DNA of 64,000 bases. Source: Pseudeuparius sepicola. Taxonomy: Eukaryota > Arthropoda > Insecta > Coleoptera > Anthribidae. The translations under genes were made by a program, and so were the position numbers. Location: positions 117,305,373 through 117,369,372 of the forward strand of contig OY987299.1 in assembly GCA_963920635.1 (NCBI GenBank), given 5' to 3'. Positions within the stretch are counted from its first letter, which is position 1. Each line of letters starts with the position of its first letter. This document shows positions 56,601-64,000 of the stretch, piece after piece. The notes beneath the pieces were generated by a model. It did no database searches, was not told where the DNA came from, and saw only the letters and a program-made list of their open reading frames with translations.

Positions 56601-59600
56601 AGTATCTGAAAATTAGAAAACTTAAAAATTGTGAATTATGATGCGAAATTTTTTGCCTCCTTTAGAATCTATGGCACTATCTATCACATAAAACCTGATG
56701 GCAGTTGGACACTGACATATAACATAACCTTATACCAGCCCACTTATGTGGTCTCCTTGGAGTATACAGAAAACAAACTTCCCCTCAAGGCTTCACTTTT
56801 CCTATGTGTATAGAACGAGGAGCTGAATAAAATCGAATTAGAGTAATAAATACTTACTTGCATCGCATACTATATCTATATTGTTAGAGTCTCCAGAAGA
56901 AAAATCTATATCTTCATTAAATTCAACTGTTGCTGTTGTTTCTCCCTCAACGGTTAGATACTGCGCCTCGTAGTGGTCTGCTGCAAATTTTGGTGATTCA
57001 AGATTTGGCATACGAATGATCAAAATAGACTGAGCTTTCGAATCAGTTGCATCACTAGCTGTTAAAATTGTTGTTAGCTGATCATTAGACGTTACAACAT
57101 CGTTTGGAAGATCAATTATTTTTTCCAGCTCCCATTTAGATGTCTCAGGATTTAATGTAACAGAGAAATAGCCGTCGTATTCTGAAAACGAAACCTTGTC
57201 ATTGTTTCATATAACATAGTATAGAGAACAGTGCTTTAGATGCTAATATTTAATACGTACTGGCATCTAGATGTATCACAGTAGAAACTGGGTCTTTAAG
57301 ATTTAGTAACTCTATCTCTATTTTAGATACTACCCATTGACCGTCAGAACTAATATTGTAATCTGCCGAATAGGATATTTCAGAAAACTTTAATGGAGTT
57401 TCAGCATTCTTTACCAGAGAAATTACAACTACACTGGTAGCAACGGTTTCATCAATTTTAGCCTCTATGTTGAAAATTATCTCGTTCTTTTCTAAGTCAG
57501 AAATTTCCAGTTGTAATAGAGATACTTTGCATACATATTCTGCACACACCACTTCGAATTTTTCACTGTAGTCTGAAAGGAAAGAAAATATTACAAACTG
57601 CTCGGGAAATTATAGGCGAACAAGTTGTATTGACTAAGGAAATGTAAAATAACTTGTTGTTCTCGTTTAGTTTATCAATTTTCGAAGGGCATGGAAAACA
57701 CGATAATATTGCAAAAATCGCAAGGCCGTAATCTCCTTAGTCCCAGTTCAATTCTTACGAACCTCCTGTTACATCGACTTCCAAGGTACCCGTCAAGCTG
57801 GTCACAATGTTGATGTCTGCGTCCATTTGAAAATCCCCCATTGTACTGTCGTAACTCCCGGTATAATACGATTGGTTGAAACTCAAATCCCTCGCCGGTA
57901 CAGTTATGACGATGGCTGTTCTCGCCGTGTTGTCTGTATCGTACTTGAGGGTCATAGTCACAAGGGGTGGTGCGTCGGGTGGCAATGGATCAGTCAGCGA
58001 TATTGTGAATTTGTTGCCAGTTAGCTGGGGCGTGTTAAAGATGGAAACATAATCTGGAATATGTAGTAAACAACAAAACAGTAAAAACATACAGAAAAAA
58101 ATTTGGATATATTGGTAGTAACCGGCAAGCCTAAATGTTACCTAACACCTTTATGTTTTTCTGATTCTAATTAAGAGGTTAAAATTAAAGTTTAACTTAC
58201 CTCCTTCAAATCCAACATTTGTTATAGCATTTAATTTGTTACTAACGACTTCTATTTCTTGGCCATCTGAAGCTGTTAGGATAGGACCGTCGGTTTGGTC
58301 AACACTGTAGCTAAATTTGTAGGAGGTGCTAAGGAAAGAAGGGACGTCTTGCTCGATACTAATAACAATCGCTGTTTGAGCTGTATAATCGGTATCGTAT
58401 CTAAGGGTCATGGTAACGAGAGAGGTGACACCTTCAGGAAGAACATTCTTAAAGGAAATCTCGAACAAGCCATCTACTTGCGTTGGATCGTTGAAACAGC
58501 AGTCTTTATAATCTACGGGTAATAAGATGGGAGATTAATAAATTTGTAACTTCGTTCAAAAGCATTGTAATCTCTCCGCCAGTTACACGACATGTTGATT
58601 TTAACTGTTGCGGGCCAGTTGGTACTAGCTGAGAATGAAATGTGTTTCAGCCAAAATCGTTATACATTCAGTAGAGGATGATTCGCTTATTTTGCGCCCC
58701 ACCGAAAAACATAAGAAACAAAAACTTTGGACAACTAGGTAGGTGACTGTGAAATAAATCGTCATCCATGGCCAATTTGTCGCCCAATAAAACAAAACCC
58801 AAATTGGACAAAAACCATTATTAGTAGCCGTATGTTTATTGTAAGATAGAGAAGACAATTTTTTATTGAACATTGACGGCACTGAGAATATTGATGCAAC
58901 CGGGTACTAAGACAAATTACACAGGGTCTTCGGCTCTCTTGAGGCTATCATTTTTTTTAAATACTCATAATCTTCTATTTGGCCTTTTGTGGATCTTCCA
59001 AATTGGTATTTGCATTGTAAAACTTTCCAACTATATCATTATAAGAACGAAATATAACCAAATCAAAGATGTATACAACCAGTAACTATACAGGGTGTCC
59101 TGAAATTAGCCTGACATAATTTACCAGCGTGTTCTGCGACCCAAAGAATGAAAAAAGTTCCAATAAACATGGCCTCAAAATGCCCCCTAAGGGGGCTATG
59201 ATAGCCCCCTAAATGGACACTTTGGCAAACGGTTTTTTCTAAATATTTCCAGAACGAACAAAGATAAACTTATGAGATTTGACATTTGCCGAGGTAGCGA
59301 TAGTTAGACATTCTTAATCATAGGCATCCTAAATGGGGGGGTTAAGGGGTTAAAAATGCCCCAAATTTTGTGTGTGTGCCTTTTCCCAAATTTCTTGCGA
59401 AATTAAAATTTCAGGGTATTCTACGAAAAAATGGTGCTCGTGTTGAACTTTGATAGCACCGTTTTCGAGTAAAATCGTATTGAAATTTTTTTGCAGAGGA
59501 CCATGAAAATGCCTGTTAAAAATTAGCCTGCCATATTTTACCAGCATGTTCAGTGACCCAAAAAAATGAAAAATTTCCTATCAACATGGCCTCAAAAATG

Positions 59601-62600
59601 CACCCTTAGAGGGCTACAGTTTTTTTTTCTAAATATTTCCAGAACGAGCAAAGATAAAAATCTGAAATTTGGTATGTGACATACGTGCACAAAAGAGCAC
59701 AAAAAAGTTTGGGATATTTTTAACCCCTTGACCCCCCTTATTTGGGACACCTATAATGAAGAATGTCAAACTATCTCTACCTTGGTAAACGTCAAATCTC
59801 ACAGGTTTATCACATACATTTTATCTTTTTTCGTTATATTATTATTTAGAAAAACGTTTCGTTATATTATTATTTAGAAAAATTTTTGCCGTTTTCCAAA
59901 GTGTCCAGGGGACTTTTTTGAGGCCATGTTTATAGGACCTTTTTCATTTTTTTGTATCAAAAAACGTGGTGGTAAATTATGGCATGCTAATTTCTAATAG
60001 GCATTTTCATGGCACTCTGCAAAAAATTTTCAGAACGAGTTTACTTAAAAACGATGCATGCTATCGAAGTTCAGCAAGAGCACCTTTTCTTCGTAGAATA
60101 CCTTCAAATTTCTTAATTTCGCAAGGAATCTGGAAAAAAGTAAAAAAAAAAAATTTTGGGGTAATTTTAACTCCTAAACCCCCCATTTGGGACGCCTATG
60201 ATTAACAATGTCTAACTATCGCTCCTTCGGTGAATGTCAAATCTCATATGTACATCACATACCAAATTTCAGAATTTTATCTTTGTTCGTTCTGGAAATA
60301 TTTATAGAAACCCCTTTGTGAAACTGCCCCATTCGCGGGCCATAGACCCATTAGGGGGCATTTTTGAGGCCATGTTTATAGGAACTTTTGTAGACATTAC
60401 ATTTAGTGTCAATATCTCTATCCTTTTTCGAATTTCCTTGATCTAAAATTTATTTTACACTTGAGACTTCTTTTAACTAATAATAATTAATAATAACCTA
60501 ATATCTACCAAATAATTGGGAAACTTACCTCCTTCTAGGATAATATTGTCTATTTCTTCTTTTTTCTTAGTAACTGCCCTTATCTCTAGAGCGGGAGTTA
60601 AATTGGGCTTCCCTTCGCTATCAATAGAGTAATTGAAACTGTAAGAACTACTGCTAAATGAAGGTACATCCAAACTGGTTGAATCAGGAGAAATTACAAT
60701 ATCAACTGATTTTGATCTTGATGGATCCCCAGCATCCTATAAAAAACGATGGTATTACGCAGGACTGCGGGGTGGTTCAGATGAAATTCGCTGGAGTTAT
60801 ATATTCGACAAGTATAAGAGGTTTTTGGAAATTATATTATCTGGTGAAGCTCATCGTACACATATAATATTAGCATTCTTCCGGTTTGACAGTGGCCTAC
60901 GTTGTGGGAAGGATTAGAAAACTGACAATTTTATTTGTACCCATGGGGAAAATATGCACAATCCGGCAACAAGGTAGCATCGTCGGAATGTAGGTATACA
61001 GTTGATCTGATTGCTGCACCATCTCTTATATAGGGTAGCAGTAACTGCAATCAAATTTGCGCTTGCGCACATGGAAAGAAGTCACCTTTTTGAAACGGGC
61101 TTCACTTAGTACCCTCTAAGATATTACATTGGACCAGACTTCTATGGCGTGGCTAGATTTTCTGCGTTTCAAGGAGATCTATAAGGTACCGCCAAAGTCT
61201 AGAAATACTAAAGTCCGCTCACTTCTTTGATATCTCGGAAAAGCCGACAATTTTTTGCGACCGGTCGTAAATCAGCGTCACTTCGCATGCTTCGCATTTA
61301 CGAGGGCGACTAAACGAAACCGCCGTCAAGCTAGTTATACGGGGGCAGGTTCATATTGACTTTCCATTATTTGTGTAGGTAAGTGTACCGTTAGTTTTTG
61401 GTATGCACAGTTAAATTAAAATACAAGGTAGCTATTACCAGAATCTACATAATTAGTAGGTATAGACTTTGGTTGGAACATGAATAAAAATGCAATTTTT
61501 TATGTTTTACGTTCATTTTTAATAAAGCCTAACAAAACATAGAACAGACAAAAACATAAATAACAAATAAATATTTAAAGACAAAGACTTAAACTAATCA
61601 TATCTACTTTTTCATCATCTAGTAAATATTTTGATATTTAAATTGACATAAACAATACCGAACAAAATATTACGCATACGTACTTACACAAGCATGCGTC
61701 TTACCATAAGCTTCTGGCAATAATCTTAATGGGACAGCCGAGGGGACAGCAGTTTTTCTAAACGCTTTCCGGACGAAGTGAATGACTGATCATCAAAATG
61801 TGCCTTGCAAATTATTATAGGTTTATACACACTCTTCAGGTGGAATATTCGCAAATTTATGTTCTCCGATGAACCCTAATGCATTCTTCCATTGCTGGCA
61901 CCTTCGAATTTTCAATATTTTAATATTATATCTATATTATTCTTCAATTAATACTTAAGTATTCAAATATCACATAAAAATGTCTTAATTTTTGTAGGTA
62001 GGCACCTCAAACAAAATCTTACCTTTCAGGGTCTTTAGGAAATGAAAATAAGGTAATATCGTTGACTGACGTATTTATAGGACTTCTCACGGCTCTAGCT
62101 TCATGTCCTGGAAAACAGATTGCTCTGATGGCTAACAATGTGTTTTGCATTGTATTTTGTCTCCGGAAAGCGCATGGTGAGTTGAAAAAGTGTCAGGCGT
62201 GACAGCCATGAGCAATCTTTATTAATACGTCAATCAACGGTAATATAGTCTTTTGAACGGGTTTTACAGCCATCCGCACTGCAGTAAAAAGCGTCACTAC
62301 AACACGCAGTCACGGTCGGTCGGTAATATTTTGCGGTAATATTTTGCGCGAACCCGGTAGAATGCGTACGAACCGCTCTCAGCTACACTGTGTACAGCTT
62401 ATTTCTTATATTATAAGATATCGTTCGGCTCGATGAGGAGGGGAGCGGGAGACTGCAAGAGGGAATTCGTTTTACTTCAGTGATATTTAAAATGCTACGA
62501 TAAAAAAAAAGGCAGGTTCACAGCAGTGCTCTTTTTTATAGCTTTATTTGTGTTATTTACTCTCACTAGGATTACTATGGTGTTCTAGGATTGTCTTCGG

Positions 62601-63164
62601 TACTTGAGCAATCACTAGATCCTATATATCTTGTAGATCCAAAGAAAAAACGTTACAAGCGTGTGCTTGCTTCTGCTGTATTCCTAATGGGGAATATTGT
62701 GAGGGTGATAATAATAATTAATATTAACTTACTATTCACATCTCTTTGTATATATAATTACCAGGGAGTTTCATCTTAGTCGCCTCTATCAAAAATTTGA
62801 AAATAGACAAAAATCTACAGATGTGTAAAATTCCGTCTATCTTGAAAATAATGACTGTTAAACTTACCGTTGCCGTCAAAGTCAATGTAGTGTCCTCAGT
62901 GTACGTTATGGGCTTCTTAGCCTTAAACGATGGCCTAAAAGTTTTTTCGCTTATCTTGTTAGAAGAAACTTCAAAATCGTCAGGACTAATGGTGAACGTT
63001 ATATCCGAGTTGGTGAAATCCAAATCTGTTGCTTCTATGGGTTCGTCCGAATATATTGTAAAGTCGCTACCTGTCATAATGGGCATCGGAGCCGATATCT
63101 GGTATTTTTCGTTATTAGAAAACGTTGGATCGTTGTTATTGGTATCATCAACAAATATGAAAGT
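50355..63164 (-). CDS. Divergent cadherin-repeat transmembrane protein, 3' part, 17 exons
   Basis: Exons on the minus strand: 63164-62868, 60736-60529, 58512-58201, 58053-57763, 57572-57261, 57181-56858, 56120-55800, 55746-55429, 55274-55092, 55017-54877, 54804-54481, 53896-53573, 53499-53182, 51666-51484, 51425-51287, 51231-51148, 50652-50355. All junctions are GT/AG and in frame, giving 4377 nt (1458 residues plus TGA). The 5' end lies beyond the window. The first visible repeat has classical cadherin features: DDTNNNDPTF, then LTLTATDAGDP across exons 1-2. Later repeats keep the A/D-strand pattern and the F-S-x-x-x-Y start but lose the calcium motifs. One transmembrane helix (about residues 1302-1328) and an acidic tail of about 130 residues follow. 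I cannot assign a known insect cadherin. A cell-surface adhesion or recognition role is inferred from the family. Confidence 0.8.
50653..51147. other. Intron before the last cadherin exon
   Basis: Contains GAGTGACACGTCACTGCC and TTTTACGGCG (about 50770-50850), shared with 23.8 kb, so it includes a fragment of a dispersed repeat. Otherwise unremarkable. Confidence 0.5.
51148..51231 (-). CDS. Cadherin gene exon 16: juxtamembrane tail
   Basis: 84 nt, phase 2 in and phase 2 out. SRSFATLEEDIDIEDKRASR then FEKNQKE: charged, helix-prone juxtamembrane segment. I see no beta-catenin or p120 binding motif. Confidence 0.75.
51287..51425 (-). CDS. Cadherin gene exon 15: Asp7 run and transmembrane helix
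   Basis: 139 nt, phase 1 in and phase 2 out. SATI, then seven consecutive Asp (GAT/GAC microsatellite), VETN, then a hydrophobic helix from IGYIAAISVL to LLLWYF, ending in basic KF(R). This fixes topology: N-terminal side outside, C-terminal side inside. Confidence 0.85.
51484..51666 (-). CDS. Cadherin gene exon 14
   Basis: 183 nt, phase 1-1. Paralogue of exon 9: FEQYFSVFYEDGEVSVTYSD to SCVLNIAVK. It is a half repeat that leads straight into the membrane exon, so the ectodomain ends in a truncated repeat. The intron before it holds two transposable elements. Confidence 0.85.
51691..52014. mobile_element. MITE with AAAATCGAGCAA ends, copy 2
   Basis: TACTAAAATCGAGCAATCCT and CGCTCGATTTTAGTA are inverted ends, with ACGCCTGG(C)GTAAA further in on both sides. 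The interior shares GATCGCAAAAGTGTA with the copy at 25.9 kb. It lies in the intron before exon 14, only about 25 bp from its 3' splice site. Confidence 0.8.
52085..52607. mobile_element. TIR element with about 35-bp inverted ends
   Basis: AACCAAGGTTAGTTTATAGG AAGGTTAGGACATTC-type left end is mirrored by the right end (GAATGTCCTAACCTTCC...CCTTGGTT). Its centre includes the tRNA-like block at 52140-52215 and a poly(C) run at 52538. TTAA lies near both ends, but a clean target duplication cannot be defined. Confidence 0.75.
52140..52215 (-). other. tRNA-like pol III promoter block (possible SINE fragment)
   Basis: On the minus strand AGCTGGTGAGAGCGGC (A-box-like) is followed about 30 nt later by CCGGTTCAAAGGG (B-box-like), with a TCGCGCGA anticodon-loop-like stretch between. 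It does not fold into a complete tRNA by eye. A tRNA-derived SINE head captured by the surrounding element is the likeliest reading. Confidence 0.4.
53182..53499 (-). CDS. Cadherin gene exon 13
   Basis: 318 nt, phase 1-1. Paralogue of exon 8: DDLYSSYFEMIPEGDDYKLA, GVTAFAPIVINLPRKVEPVD, AFDKVLYNGYIDKNG. Confidence 0.85.
53573..53896 (-). CDS. Cadherin gene exon 12
   Basis: 324 nt, phase 1-1. Paralogue of exon 7: NLVISLTAKDKTYEFLCDN, FLVINLPSLDIEAVPEFSEI. One residue is inserted (EAVPEF against DVPQF). Confidence 0.85.
54481..54804 (-). CDS. Cadherin gene exon 11
   Basis: 324 nt, phase 1-1. Paralogue of exon 6: YDEYFSVTLNPDTS ... SILTIRMPNLESPKFAADHY ... SSGDSNNIDI. Confidence 0.85.
54877..55017 (-). 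CDS. Cadherin gene exon 10, chimeric junction exon
   Basis: 141 nt, phase 1-1. KFSEISYSADYIVGSDGEG to STVIHLDD matches only the 3' part of exon 5. Its acceptor and first bases (TTTTTTCCAG then ATTC) resemble those of the membrane exon 15 (CTTTTCCAG then ATTC), suggesting a recombination joint. Confidence 0.8.
55092..55274 (-). CDS. Cadherin gene exon 9
   Basis: 183 nt, phase 1-1. Encodes half a repeat, FAKYFSISYEGGKVAVSYSD to SSVLNIAVE. Paralogue of exon 14 (same length). Exon 14 is followed by the membrane exon, while this one is followed by exon 10, which supplies the other half repeat. Confidence 0.85.
55429..55746 (-). CDS. Cadherin gene exon 8
   Basis: 318 nt, phase 1-1. Contains DDLYSSYFEMAEEGDHYKLA, ITAQATLNGVTAFAPIVINL and AFDKVLYNGSIDRNG. 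Paralogue of exon 13, same length. Confidence 0.85.
55800..56120 (-). CDS. Cadherin gene exon 7
   Basis: 321 nt, phase 1-1. Contains NLVISLTAKDKTYEFLTDN, then FLVIDLPALDADVPQFSEIL, the repeat junction with D-V-P-x-F. Paralogue of exon 12 (one codon shorter). Confidence 0.85.
56121..56857. other. Cadherin gene intron 6, no gene
   Basis: 737 bp, much longer than its neighbours (53-154 bp) but matched by the 584-bp intron at the paralogous position (53897-54480). No element ends seen. Confidence 0.5.
56858..57181 (-). CDS. Cadherin gene exon 6
   Basis: 324 nt, phase 1-1. Reads YDGYFSVTLNPETS ... SILIIRMPNLESPKFAADHY ... SSGDSNNIDI. It is near-identical to exon 11, including its splice acceptor context (CGTTTTCAG). 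Confidence 0.85.
57261..57572 (-). CDS. Cadherin gene exon 5
   Basis: 312 nt, phase 1-1. Contains TSVVVISLVKNAET, then LKFSEISYSADYNISSDG and VSTVIHLDA. Its 3' 141 nt is homologous to the whole of exon 10. The donor is gtacgt. Confidence 0.8.
57763..58053 (-). CDS. Cadherin gene exon 4
   Basis: 291 nt, phase 1-1. Contains LKYDTDNTARTAIVITVPAR and LSFNQSYYTGSYD. The donor that keeps the frame is GGAG then gttcgt. A stronger-looking gtaaga lies 4 nt further on and would cause an immediate stop in exon 5. Confidence 0.75.
58201..58512 (-). CDS. Cadherin gene exon 3
   Basis: 312 nt, phase 1-1. Encodes a repeat boundary: FEISFKNVLPEG, then LRYDTDYTAQTAIVISIEQD, then VPSFLSTSYKFSYS. It starts with a Cys pair (YKDCCFND), unusual in this protein. 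Confidence 0.8.
59091..60395. mobile_element. 1.3-kb palindrome in cadherin gene intron 2
   Basis: Starts CAGGGTGTCCTGAAATTAGC next to TA. Left blocks (AACATGGCCTCAAAATGCCC, TCTAAATATTTCCAGAACGA, GTAGCGATAGTTAGACATT) recur inverted on the right up to about 60395, and a second, more diverged set lies in between (59520-59900). The right end lacks the CACCCTGTA terminus, so it is truncated or rearranged. Confidence 0.8.
60529..60736 (-). CDS. Cadherin gene exon 2
   Basis: 69 codons plus 1 base, phase 0 in and phase 1 out. Begins DAGDPSRSKSVDIVI, completing the classical T-A-x-D-x-G-D-P-x-x-S motif begun in exon 1, then starts the next repeat with VPSFSSSSYSFNYS. It is the last place where this calcium motif is intact. 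Confidence 0.8.
60737..62867. other. Cadherin gene intron 1, no element recognised
   Basis: 2.1 kb. A moderately GC-rich part at 62060-62480 includes a small duplication (GGTAATATTTTGCG twice near 62321-62345). CTCACTAGGATTACTATGG at about 62562 echoes CTCACTGGGATTACTCTACG at about 6713. No coding signal. Confidence 0.5.
62868..63164 (-). CDS. Cadherin gene exon 1 (of those visible)
   Basis: 99 codons, phase 0 at both ends. Starts TFIFVDDTNNNDPTFS, the inter-repeat linker in near-classical form (D-x-N-D-x-P-x-F), includes ATDLDFTNSDITFTI like the D-x-D...N-x-x-I core, and ends TLTLTAT before gtaagt. It is preceded by TTTCCAG, so further upstream exons are expected. Confidence 0.8.
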
Positions 63165-63214
63165 CTGGAAATATGGACTTAAGTTCCCTATACACTCTAT
63201 AACCAGCGACTATA

Positions 63215-63957
63215 CACTGTGTTTCATTTTCATGAATACGCCCCCATATCCCAGGAGAAAAACGGATTAATTTAAAATTTATTTGAGAAGTACATTCTCA
63301 AAATGTAATGTGGAAAATGTTGGTGGATTTTCCAATAATAATTATATTAGTGATTTTTTATACATATTTTGATTTTAGATTCGAATTCAGCATCATCAAA
63401 AACCCTCTTATACCAAATCTGAACAAATTTATTACGGTAATATTATCATAATATCCCGTTCTCCTGTTTTATTTGTTAAAAATTTCTTAGTTATAATTAC
63501 ATTTTTATTAAAAGGACTAAAATAAATAGAGCAACGAAGCAACATTTCCGAGTTTTTAAAACAGTACCTACCTACATTGAGTAAAGGAATAAATTATTCC
63601 ATTGAGTAAAGGAATAAATTATTCCTTTACTCAATAAATTATTCCTTTACTCAATGCTACCTATTAAAAATAGGCGCTCGTATCTCTGAAAAACAATGAA
63701 ATAGGTACCTACTTTATATTATTATATTTTGTTCAAATTTGTTATAAAAGGGTTTGAATACGAATTTAAAATCAAAAACTCTATAAAAAATGGCTAATTT
63801 TTTTACCCCCCAGGGTCGAACGCAAATGAGCAATGTCAAAGGTGATTGAATTACATTTTGAGTAGGTATATATTATTTGTCACCTATCTTTTTATATAAT
63901 AATCCTTTTTTCCTCAAATACGATTCTGTATTTACTCGCAAAATGAAACACAGAGTG
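63215..63957. mobile_element. Probable element with CACTGTGTTTCATTTT ends
   Basis: CACTGTGTTTCATTTTC at the left and GCAAAATGAAACACAGAGTG at the right are inverted copies. Inner symmetry is weaker (CTCAAAATGTAAT). It contains the hairpin cluster at 63576-63655. Confidence 0.6.
63576..63655. repeat. Cluster of ATTGAGTAAAGGAAT inverted repeats
   Basis: Two forward copies of ATTGAGTAAAGGAATAAATT followed by two inverted copies ending TTCCTTTACTCAAT. Single palindromes of the same word occur at 23278-23299 and 29961-29988. Confidence 0.9.
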
Positions 63958-64000
63958 GGCTTATGGTTACTGTTACACCACAATATAGTATGGTAGGTAT

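Noticed and set aside
62797..63270. 157-codon plus-strand frame
   Set aside because: It is the antisense shadow of cadherin exon 1, whose minus-strand frame has cadherin motifs and correct splice sites.

Overview
This window looks like AT-rich, transposon-laden insect nuclear DNA. I think a beetle is more likely than other orders, but that is a guess from general style (many palindromic elements ending in CAGGGTG/CACCCTG, a short cuticle-like secreted peptide, a TCAGT initiator), not from a diagnostic gene. The fully legible genes are all on the minus strand and most are split by introns.

Layout. From 1 to about 20.4 kb there is no gene I can support: a 634-bp tandem array (1-2227), two copies of a hAT-type MITE (3692-4349, 10521-11167), a TA-flanked element (7085-7982), a decayed Penelope-like endonuclease (9069-9395), and several large palindromic elements, one of which still holds a broken mariner-type transposase (12624-12866). 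At 20.4-20.8 kb is a compact secreted-peptide gene with TATA box and initiator. A hammerhead-ribozyme-like fold lies at 21.4 kb on the minus strand. From 22 to 30 kb come more palindromes and a three-level nest of elements.

From 30.9 to 43.1 kb lies a five-exon gene for a 362-residue tandem-C2-domain protein (synaptotagmin/TC2N-like), reconstructed exon by exon with matching phases. Its introns carry at least three large inverted-repeat elements.

From 50.4 kb to beyond the right-hand edge lies the 3' part of a divergent cadherin gene. Seventeen exons are visible and join in frame into 1458 residues: a cadherin-type ectodomain, an Asp7 run, one transmembrane helix and a cytoplasmic tail of about 130 residues. 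Nearly all ectodomain junctions after the first are phase 1. The exon set 5-9 has been tandemly duplicated as 10-14, and the duplication breakpoint seems to have made a chimeric repeat (exons 9+10). A hAT remnant with a perfect 8-bp target duplication sits 27 bp after the stop codon, and a MITE ends about 25 bp before the 3' splice site of exon 14.

The two large genes and the peptide gene show no obvious shared pathway. The main themes are (i) repeat-by-repeat evolution of the cadherin and (ii) a very high load of inverted-repeat elements, several of them inside introns, where the transcripts could fold into long hairpins. All exon structures and element ends come from reading the sequence by eye; no alignment or database search was run.
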